A stretch of DNA of 21,016 nt from Thiopontia sp964416755 (GTDB lineage Bacteria; Pseudomonadota; Gammaproteobacteria; GCF-002020875), in contig CAYQFH010000042.1 of assembly GCA_964416755.1 (NCBI GenBank), positions 1-21,016 of the forward strand, given 5' to 3'. This document shows, piece by piece, positions 14,721 to 21,016 of the stretch (positions within the stretch are counted from its first letter, which is position 1; each line of letters starts with the position of its first letter). A program made the translations under genes and the position numbers. Below the pieces are notes generated by a model. That model had not been told where the DNA came from, searched no databases, and saw nothing but the letters and a program-made list of their open reading frames with translations.

Positions 14721-14746
14721 GCCCGCCTGACCCGGTGGGCTTTTTT
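14721..14746 (+). terminator. Rho-independent terminator after the 88-aa gene
   Basis: GCCCGCC (14721-14727) pairs with GGTGGGC (14734-14740) around a six-base loop, with one G-T position, followed by six T residues. It ends the plus-strand unit and overlaps the stop codon of the minus-strand ATPase gene. On the minus strand no T-run follows the hairpin. Confidence 0.88.
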
Positions 14747-17444
14747 ATGCACGGGACAATCTGTCCAACCGTTTCTGTTGGAACCACTTCTGCAGCTCCA
14801 TCACCGCAACCAGCAGCAGGGCAACCCCAAACAGCTCCAGCCACTGTTCGAAACGGATGGGTGAGACCCCCAGTACCTCCTGTAACCACGGCACATACAT
14901 GGCTCCGATGTGGATCAGCTGCGCCAGTACGGTACCAAACAGCAGCAGTTGATTGCGCAGTGGTGAGTGGTTGAAGATCGAACGACTCTCAGAGCGGCAG
15001 TTGAAGACATGCACATTCTCAAACAACACCATCAGCAACAGAGTACTGTTGCGTGCAGCATCTACCTCCATCCCGGCCACCTCGGTGAGATTCCAGTAGA
15101 CCACAAAGGCACTCACCCCCATCACCAGACTGGAGACGATGATCCGCTCCAACATGATACGGTTGAAGATCGGCTCCCGGGGGCTACGCGGTGGACGATC
15201 CATCTCATCCCCCTCTGCGGGCTCGAAGGCGAGCGCCACATGCTGAATACCATTGGTGACCAGATTAAGCCAGAGCAGCTGCGCTGGTAAAAGTGGCAAT
15301 GGGATCGCTGCCAACAGCGCAAGGAAGAAGAGCACCACCTCTGCCGCACCGGTAGAGATCAGCAGGAAGATTACCTTGCGTACATTGGCGTATGCGATAC
15401 GCCCCTGCTCCACCCCGGCAGCAATGGAGATGAAACGGTCATCCGCAAGGATCAGATCGGCACTCTCCCGCGCTACATCGGTACCCTTCTCCCCCATCGC
15501 CACACCGACATTGGCTGCATTGAGTGCCGGTGCATCATTGGCACCATCACCTGTCATGGCAACAAAGTGACCACTGCGAATCAGGGATCGGGTGATTGCC
15601 ACCTTCTGTGAAGGGTCGACACGGGCAAATACCCGACCTCCAGCAACCAGTTGGTCTACCGCATCCTCACCCTGCTCTTCGGCTTGCATCAATGCCTGCC
15701 CGGTCACCACCTGCTCAATCGACTCTGCCATCCCCAGATCACGGGCGATGGAGAGTGCGGTTACAGGATGATCACCAGTCACCATCGCCACTTCGATTCC
15801 GGCTGCACGACAACGTGCGACAGCTGTAGCAGCCTCGGGGCGCAGTGGGTCGATCATCCCAACCAGCCCTACAAAGGTAAGCCCCCGGAGCATCCCGCTC
15901 TCCAGCTTTTCTGCCCCGTCACTGCGCACACCGCGTACAATAGCAAGCACCCGATACCCCTCCGCAGCCAACTGCTCCGCCTGCTGCTGCAGTGCAACCC
16001 GATCCAGCGCCTCCACACCATCTGCCCCCTCCATCTGTGAGCACATCGGCAGCAGCGCCTCCACTGCACCCTTGACCAGAATCTCACTCTCTACTCCCGT
16101 CCGATGCAGTGTCGCGGAGAAGCGGTGTTCCGCCTCAAATGGGATCTCACCCAACAGCGGACGCTGCTCCATCAACTGGTGTCGATAGACCCCCAGACGG
16201 TGGGCAAACTGCAACAGAGCGATATCCACCGTATCTCCATGCTGTTTCCATCCCTCTTCACTCTGCTCCAGCCACGCCTCATTATTCAACGTAACGGCCT
16301 CTGCCAACCGCTCCAGCCGCTGTTGTGATTGTGCACCAAGCCGTGGCCCCTCAATCTGCAAGCTATCCATCTGCTCTGGATCGAAGGCGATCTTCCAGCA
16401 CTGTTCGCCCGGCCATGCCACAATACGGGCGGTCATCTCATTGAGCGTGAGGGTACCGGTCTTGTCCGAGGCAATAAAGGTGCAGGAGCCCAACGCCTCA
16501 ACTGAATGGAGTCGTCGCACCACCACATTGCGTTGTGACATGCGGTTGACACCAATCGCCAGCGTGACGGTGATGGCAACCGGCAGCCCCTCCGGAATGC
16601 TGGAGACCGCAAGTGCTACTGCCAGCATGAAGATCTCCTGCAATGCCCCACCACGCATCAGCTCAACTACCGCCAGCAACAGTACAATCAGCCCCACAGC
16701 GATCGCTATCATGCGGGTAAAACGCTCCATCCGCTGCAGCAGTGGCGGCTTTCCACTCTCACTACTCGACAGGGATCGGGCAATGCCGCCAATCTCAGTA
16801 GCTCCACCAGTGGCAACCACCACCCCCTGTCCACGTCCGCGAATCACCATGGAGCCACTGAAGAGCATATTGAAACGATCAGCCACCAGTGTATCTGCCG
16901 GATAGTGCCCCTCGTGCTGCTTTCCAACGGATAGAGACTCCCCTGTCAGCAGCGACTCATCCACCTCCAACTCCTGAGCATGCAACAAACGCATATCGGC
17001 TGGCACACGATCTCCGGAAGCGAGATTCACCCGATCTCCCGGCACCAGCTGCTCCGCATCGATCAACTGAGGCGTCCCCTCCCGCAATACAGTTGTAGTG
17101 GTTCTTACCATTGAGCGTAACGCCTGTGCACTGCGCTCTGCAGAGTGCTCCTGCAGGGTACCGATCACTGTATTGATCAGCAGTACACCAAAGATAAAGA
17201 TGGCATCGGTTGTGTGCCCCAACCCCAGTGAAACCAGCGCAGCCAGCAGCAACACATAAATCAGCGGACTGGTAAATTGGCGCAGTAGAATGGTGAAGAG
17301 ACTGACACCCGGAGGCTCCGGCAGTCGATTCAATCCAACCTCTGACAACCGGCTTTTGACCTGCTGCGAACCCAGCCCTGTATCACCGCTATCGAGCTGC
17401 TCCAGCAGCTGTTCAATAGTAATACTATGTGGGGTATCTATCAT
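14745..17444 (-). CDS. P2-type cation-transporting ATPase
   Basis: The 899-residue membrane pump has all P-type hallmarks: the actuator motif TGES at 167-170, M4 motif PEGLP at 284-288, phosphorylated Asp327 in SDKTGTLT, MVTGDH near 554-559 and TGDGANDAPAL at 631-641. About ten membrane helices are expected, with clear ones near 60-95, 245-300, 690-740 and 770-880. The fold is of the SERCA/PMCA-like P2 group. In M4 Glu285 and in M5 Glu702 (GAAEVV) match calcium-site acids, but M6 reads NLVTNG (727-732), with Asn in place of the Asp found in Ca2+ pumps, and the M5 Asn equivalent is Gly. The transported ion is therefore uncertain (Ca2+, Mn2+, Na+ or other). It is downstream of a PilZ gene with a 6-base gap. 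The annotation 'calcium-transporting' should be treated with caution. Confidence 0.93.
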   Translation of the reverse strand: MIDTPHSITIEQLLEQLDSGDTGLGSQQVKSRLSEVGLNRLPEPPGVSLFTILLRQFTSPLIYVLLLAALVSLGLGHTTDAIFIFGVLLINTVIGTLQEHSAERSAQALRSMVRTTTTVLREGTPQLIDAEQLVPGDRVNLASGDRVPADMRLLHAQELEVDESLLTGESLSVGKQHEGHYPADTLVADRFNMLFSGSMVIRGRGQGVVVATGGATEIGGIARSLSSSESGKPPLLQRMERFTRMIAIAVGLIVLLLAVVELMRGGALQEIFMLAVALAVSSIPEGLPVAITVTLAIGVNRMSQRNVVVRRLHSVEALGSCTFIASDKTGTLTLNEMTARIVAWPGEQCWKIAFDPEQMDSLQIEGPRLGAQSQQRLERLAEAVTLNNEAWLEQSEEGWKQHGDTVDIALLQFAHRLGVYRHQLMEQRPLLGEIPFEAEHRFSATLHRTGVESEILVKGAVEALLPMCSQMEGADGVEALDRVALQQQAEQLAAEGYRVLAIVRGVRSDGAEKLESGMLRGLTFVGLVGMIDPLRPEAATAVARCRAAGIEVAMVTGDHPVTALSIARDLGMAESIEQVVTGQALMQAEEQGEDAVDQLVAGGRVFARVDPSQKVAITRSLIRSGHFVAMTGDGANDAPALNAANVGVAMGEKGTDVARESADLILADDRFISIAAGVEQGRIAYANVRKVIFLLISTGAAEVVLFFLALLAAIPLPLLPAQLLWLNLVTNGIQHVALAFEPAEGDEMDRPPRSPREPIFNRIMLERIIVSSLVMGVSAFVVYWNLTEVAGMEVDAARNSTLLLMVLFENVHVFNCRSESRSIFNHSPLRNQLLLFGTVLAQLIHIGAMYVPWLQEVLGVSPIRFEQWLELFGVALLLVAVMELQKWFQQKRLDRLSRA

Positions 17445-17450
17445 GGTGCG

Positions 17451-18017
17451 CTATTCAAAATTCTGCTTCGCAGCCGCGCGCGCCCTCAACTCCTCCTGCT
17501 GTTTCAACATCACATGCCGCTCGATTGTGGCAGAGTTGGCCTTGGAGATGGCTCGGAACTGTACCGCCATCTCATACTGTCCATACTTGCTCTCTTTCGA
17601 CTTCATCAAATTCTTCACCAATGCCAGCGCCCGAACCTCTTCGTTATTGGAAAAGCGGATAGTGATATCAATCGCCTCACTCAGAGAGTAGGCCTCATTG
17701 GTGTAGAAGCGACATCCACCCACGCTGAAGTTAATTGGCTGCAACAGGGTACTCTCTACCGATCCACCCTGTGCAATCTTGAGAATCTCATCCATCTTCT
17801 CATTCATCGCCTCCAGCACAAAGGAGAGTTGGGAATCTCGTGCCTTCATGGCAGAGATGCTCTCCAACACCTTCTTGTTGGACAGTACAATGCCTTCGAG
17901 ACCAGTACCATAGTAGATCTCTTCTGCCACCTGCTTGACATTATTGCGCGGCACATAACGGATCTGCACCTGAGCCATATCATCAACGCGGAAGTATTCT
18001 CGTTTGTTATCACTCAT
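17451..18017 (-). CDS. PilZ-domain protein, predicted c-di-GMP receptor
   Basis: The 188-residue cytoplasmic protein begins MSDNKREYFRVDD. It shows the split c-di-GMP motif of PilZ domains: RxxxR at Arg6 to Arg10 (REYFR) and NxSxxG at Asn96-Gly101 (NFSVGG). Between them lies an unusually long, mostly helical insertion of about 80 residues (including VLEAMNEKMDEILKIA), and the C-terminus is a charged helix (QQEELRARAAAKQ). The frame can start at 18056, but the domain and typical PilZ starts favour the ATG at 18017; no strong ribosome site is visible for either. It precedes the P-type ATPase by 6 bases, so c-di-GMP may influence that pump or merely share its transcript; this is inferred from proximity only. 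Confidence 0.88.
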   Translation of the reverse strand: MSDNKREYFRVDDMAQVQIRYVPRNNVKQVAEEIYYGTGLEGIVLSNKKVLESISAMKARDSQLSFVLEAMNEKMDEILKIAQGGSVESTLLQPINFSVGGCRFYTNEAYSLSEAIDITIRFSNNEEVRALALVKNLMKSKESKYGQYEMAVQFRAISKANSATIERHVMLKQQEELRARAAAKQNFE

Positions 18018-18109
18018 TCGTTTTGATCTGCACCCAAGACATTGATAAGTTCCCATTCACTATACAAAAAAATGACCCCATAAAACAGGGTTGATCACCA
18101 CGAAAATGG

Positions 18110-18138
18110 TCGACTCTGATACCGAACGAGCGTATCAT
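18110..18138 (+). promoter_or_regulatory. Candidate promoter of dusB-fis-purH
   Basis: TCGACT (18110-18115) and TATCAT (18133-18138) are 17 bases apart and lie about 50 bases before dusB. The -10 matches five of six bases. A perfect 6-bp hairpin, CTGCCT/AGGCAG (18139-18157), begins right after it and would sit at the start of the transcript. In many gammaproteobacteria this promoter is strongly growth-regulated; that role is assumed here by analogy. Confidence 0.4.
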
Positions 18139-18187
18139 CTGCCTCCTTTTTAGGCAGTAGTCTCTGCGTAAGCCTGACAGGAAGATG

Positions 18188-19174
18188 ATGCAAATCGGCC
18201 CCTATACACTCAAGAACAATCTGATTCTCGCCCCAATGGCGGGCGTTACAGATCGCCCGTTCCGCCAGATGTGCCGGAGCCTGGGTGCAGGAATGGCGGT
18301 CTCCGAGATGGTCTCCTCCAACTCCCTGTTATGGGGCAGCGAGAAGACCAAACGTCGTGCCAACCACAGCGGCGAACCCGATCCCAAGTCGGTACAGATC
18401 ATGGGTGCTGACCCACAGCTGATGGCGGAGGCCGCCAAATACAATGCCGGCAACGGAGCACAGATCATCGATATCAATATGGGGTGCCCGGCAAAGAAGG
18501 TGTGCAATGTGGCTGCTGGCTCTGCGCTGATGAAGGATGAAAAGCTGGTGGGAGAGATCTTGGAGGCGGTGGTTGAGGCGGTCGATGTGCCAGTTACCTT
18601 GAAGATTCGCACGGGCTGGGATCGAGACAACCGCAATGCACCCAATGTGGCACGTATCGCAGAGGCATCCGGCATTCAGGCTCTGGCGATCCATGGTCGC
18701 ACCCGAGCCGATGGCTATAAGGGTGATGCAGAGTACGAAACCATCGCTACAGTAAAACAGCAGATTCAAATCCCGGTGATCGCCAATGGTGATATCACCT
18801 CACCGCAGAAGGCACTGGAAGTACAACAAAAAACCGGGGCCGATGCGTTGATGATCGGCCGAGCGGCACAGGGAAAACCGTGGATCTTCCGCTCCATTCT
18901 CCACTTTATGCAGACGGGTGAAATTCTGCCCGATCCCACCACCGAGGAGGTGCGTGATCTGCTGATGGGCCATCTGGAGAACCTCTACGGTTTCTATGGC
19001 GAATACACTGGCGTTCGAATCGCCCGCAAACACATCTCCTGGTACAGCAAGGGGCAGCGCCATGGTGCCGCCTTCCGTCAGTTGGTGAACCGTGTCGACT
19101 CGGCACAGCAACAGCTGCAGATGACCCGAGAGTTCTTCGCCCAGATTATCGACCAACAACCGGAAGCTGCATGA
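18188..19174 (+). CDS. dusB: tRNA-dihydrouridine synthase B
   Basis: The 328-residue flavoenzyme reduces uridine to dihydrouridine in the tRNA D-loop using NADPH. The N-terminus LILAPMAGVTDRPFRQMCR and the motif DINMGCPAKKV (Cys100 catalytic) define the Dus family, and the later HGRTRADGYKGDAEYE and VIANGDITS segments match DusB. Tandem ATGs occur at 18185 and 18188; the second gives MQIGPY, matching the usual MxIGxY start, and is five bases from AGGA. The length is normal. It is followed by fis with a 4-base overlap, the classic dusB-fis pair of gammaproteobacteria. Confidence 0.96.
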   Translation: MQIGPYTLKNNLILAPMAGVTDRPFRQMCRSLGAGMAVSEMVSSNSLLWGSEKTKRRANHSGEPDPKSVQIMGADPQLMAEAAKYNAGNGAQIIDINMGCPAKKVCNVAAGSALMKDEKLVGEILEAVVEAVDVPVTLKIRTGWDRDNRNAPNVARIAEASGIQALAIHGRTRADGYKGDAEYETIATVKQQIQIPVIANGDITSPQKALEVQQKTGADALMIGRAAQGKPWIFRSILHFMQTGEILPDPTTEEVRDLLMGHLENLYGFYGEYTGVRIARKHISWYSKGQRHGAAFRQLVNRVDSAQQQLQMTREFFAQIIDQQPEAA

Positions 19175-19416
19175 ACAACAATTGTGACTCACTACGCAGC
19201 TGTGTCCGCACCAATCTGGAGGAGTTCTTCAACCATCTGGAAGGGAGCGAGACCCAGGATCTGCACCAGCGCATCCTGCGTGAAGTAGAACCTCCGCTTC
19301 TGGAACTGACCCTGAAGCAGTGTAACGGCAACCAATCCCACGCTGCCAAGATGCTGGGGATTAACCGCAACACGTTGAAGAAGAAGATGGATCTCTATCA
19401 GATTACCGCCCGTTAA
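19171..19416 (+). CDS. fis: DNA-binding protein Fis (short form)
   Basis: The 81-residue nucleoid protein ends in the conserved helix-turn-helix GNQSHAAKMLGINRNTLKKKM. The preceding dimer core (EVEPPLLELTLKQCNGNQ) aligns well with E. coli Fis. E. coli Fis has 98 residues; the missing part is the N-terminal stretch that forms the mobile beta-hairpin arms required for recombinase activation, so only the core starting near SLRSCV remains. DNA binding and bending should be intact. The start codon overlaps the dusB stop (ATGA), implying translational coupling. purH follows after 36 bases, so growth-rate control of this transcript could include purine synthesis. Confidence 0.95.
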   Translation: MNNNCDSLRSCVRTNLEEFFNHLEGSETQDLHQRILREVEPPLLELTLKQCNGNQSHAAKMLGINRNTLKKKMDLYQITAR

Positions 19417-19452
19417 CCCTTTTTAAACATCCACTTTTGCAAGGACCCACTG

Positions 19453-21009
19453 ATGAAAATTACCCGCGCACTGATCAGCGTCTCTGACAAGACCGGCATC
19501 GTCCCCTTTGCCCAGCAACTGGCTGCACAGGGGGTCGAGCTGCTCTCCACTGGCGGTACCGCCAAGCTACTGGCCGAGAATGGCCTGACCGTGGTCGAGG
19601 TCTCCGACTACACCGGCTTCCCCGAGATGATGGATGGACGGGTCAAGACCCTGCATCCGAAGGTACATGGTGGCCTGCTGGGTCGTCGAGGTACCGATGA
19701 GGCGGTGATGGAAGAGCACGGTATTCCGCCGATCGATCTGGTGGTAGTCAACCTCTACCCGTTCGAGCAGACCGTAGCCAACCCCGACTGTGACTTGCCC
19801 ACTGCAATCGAGAACATCGATATCGGTGGCCCCACCATGCTACGCGCCGCCGCCAAGAACCATGCTGCAGTGACCGTGGTGGTCGACGCCGCCGACTATG
19901 CGCGCGTACTCGCTGAGATCGGCGAGAACGGTGGTGCGGTCAGCGACGCCACCCGTTTTGATCTGGCAGTGAAGACCTACGAACACACTGCCCACTACGA
20001 TGGTGCTATCGCCAACTACCTCGGCAAGATCGGCGCAGATGGCGAGAAGTCCGACTTCCCCCGCACCTTCAATAGCCAGTACATCAAGACCCAGGAGATG
20101 CGCTACGGTGAGAATCCACACCAGAAGGCCGCCTTCTATGTGGAGGCCGATGCCGCCGAGGGATCGATCAGCTCAGCCAAGCAGATTCAGGGCAAGGAGC
20201 TCTCCTACAACAACATCGGTGATACCGATGCGGCATTGGAGTGCGTCAAGCAGTTTGATGAGTCACCCGCCTGTGTCATCGTCAAGCACGCCAACCCTTG
20301 CGGTGTCGCTTACGGCGAGAACCTGCTGGAGTCCTATGACCGCGCCTATGCCACCGATCCCGAGTCGGCCTTTGGTGGCATCATCGCCTTCAACCAGCCA
20401 CTGGACGAGGAGACTGCACGCGCCATTGTCGATCGCCAGTTTGTCGAGGTGATCATTGCACCTGCAGTCTCTGATGAGGCGGTTGCTATCGTGGCGGAGA
20501 AGAAGAATGTGCGCCTATTGGTATCCGGCTCTTGGGCCGAGGATCAGGCCCGTCTCGACATGAAACGGGTCAACGGCGGTCTGCTGGTTCAGGATGCCGA
20601 TCTGCTGCTGACCAACGAGACCCGCGTGGTGACTCAGCGTCAGCCCACTGAAGCAGAGATGAATGATCTGCTCTTCAGCTGGAAGGTGGCCAAGTTCGTC
20701 AAGTCCAACGCCATCGTCTACGGCAAGAACAACATGACCATCGGAGTCGGCGCCGGACAGATGAGCCGCATCAACTCTGCCCGTATCGCCGGAATCAAGG
20801 CGGAACATGCCGGGCTGGAGGTACCGGGATCGGTAATGGCCTCAGACGCCTTCTTCCCCTTCCGTGATGGCATCGATGCCGCCCATGAGGCAGGGATCAC
20901 TGCGGTGATCCAGCCCGGTGGCTCCATGCGAGATGAAGAGGTGATTGCCGCAGCCGATGAGCATGGCATGGCGATGGTGTTTACGGGTATGAGACACTTT
21001 AGACATTAA
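19453..21009 (+). CDS. purH: Bifunctional AICAR transformylase / IMP cyclohydrolase
   Basis: The 518-residue enzyme carries out the last two steps of purine synthesis to IMP. The N-terminal cyclohydrolase (MGS-like fold, about 1-195) begins ALISVSDKTGI and contains LSTGGTAKLL and DGRVKTLHPKVHGG with Lys65. The C-terminal transformylase has RYGENPHQKAAFY (217-229) and VKHANPCGVA with Lys278 and His279, matching the catalytic Lys-His pair of E. coli PurH. The length is normal. AAGGA lies seven bases before the ATG. The stop is 7 bases from the window end, so a following purD, common in this position, cannot be checked. Cotranscription with dusB-fis is likely because no terminator is seen in the gap. 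Confidence 0.97.
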   Translation: MKITRALISVSDKTGIVPFAQQLAAQGVELLSTGGTAKLLAENGLTVVEVSDYTGFPEMMDGRVKTLHPKVHGGLLGRRGTDEAVMEEHGIPPIDLVVVNLYPFEQTVANPDCDLPTAIENIDIGGPTMLRAAAKNHAAVTVVVDAADYARVLAEIGENGGAVSDATRFDLAVKTYEHTAHYDGAIANYLGKIGADGEKSDFPRTFNSQYIKTQEMRYGENPHQKAAFYVEADAAEGSISSAKQIQGKELSYNNIGDTDAALECVKQFDESPACVIVKHANPCGVAYGENLLESYDRAYATDPESAFGGIIAFNQPLDEETARAIVDRQFVEVIIAPAVSDEAVAIVAEKKNVRLLVSGSWAEDQARLDMKRVNGGLLVQDADLLLTNETRVVTQRQPTEAEMNDLLFSWKVAKFVKSNAIVYGKNNMTIGVGAGQMSRINSARIAGIKAEHAGLEVPGSVMASDAFFPFRDGIDAAHEAGITAVIQPGGSMRDEEVIAAADEHGMAMVFTGMRHFRH

Positions 21010-21016
21010 TCAACAG

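Noticed and set aside
18101..18111. CGAAAATGGTC shared with the palindrome at 11232-11242
   Set aside because: The match stops after 11 bases and neither flank extends, so a second copy of the repeat is not supported.

Overview
This is a stretch of gammaproteobacterial chromosome. The conserved blocks gcvR-def-rimK, rluD-pgeF divergent from bamD, and dusB-fis-purH all point that way. The abundance of c-di-GMP/two-component signalling and hemerythrins suggests a free-living or facultatively symbiotic redox-gradient bacterium, possibly a sulfur oxidiser of the Chromatiales/Sedimenticola type. The lineage is inferred from gene content, not from any search.

Left edge (1-1160): insertion-sequence debris. 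The 3' part of an IS1380-type transposase has stop codons upstream, and next to it lies an apparently intact IS200/IS605-type element with HUH transposase and end hairpins. 1276-3715 (minus): a tight operon gcvR (ACT-domain regulator), def (peptide deformylase) and a RimB-RimK fusion (retropepsin-like protease joined to a glutamate ligase). 3716-4057 is intergenic and holds a 35-codon relic resembling the start of an ECF sigma factor of the SigZ type, abutting an 8-bp inverted repeat. 4058-4585 (plus): a CopZ-type Fe-S/zinc metallochaperone lacking the usual HMA domain.

4656-5544 (minus): a STAS-like small protein followed by a bacteriohemerythrin. 5683-7422 (minus): rluD-pgeF, divergent from bamD (7478-8227, plus), as in E. 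coli. 8246-11170 (minus): a second hemerythrin, lacking one iron-ligand histidine, precedes a soluble hybrid histidine kinase (REC-REC-PAS-HisKA-HATPase-REC). An 83-bp imperfect palindrome (11209-11291) separates this pair from nadE plus a COG3146 GNAT/FemAB-like gene (11393-14139, minus, 4-nt overlap).

14263-14746 (plus): a self-contained transcription unit made of a promoter, a ~130-nt leader full of small hairpins, a strong ribosome site, an unrecognised 88-aa protein and a canonical terminator. 14745-18017 (minus): a PilZ-domain protein and a P2-type cation ATPase in one operon. 18188-21009 (plus): dusB-fis-purH, with fis overlapping dusB by 4 nt.

No rRNA, tRNA or CRISPR array was recognised. 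The most unusual items are the Gln-substituted hemerythrin paired with the multi-receiver kinase, the structured-leader 88-aa unit, the large palindrome, and the sigma-factor relic beside the CopZ-like gene.
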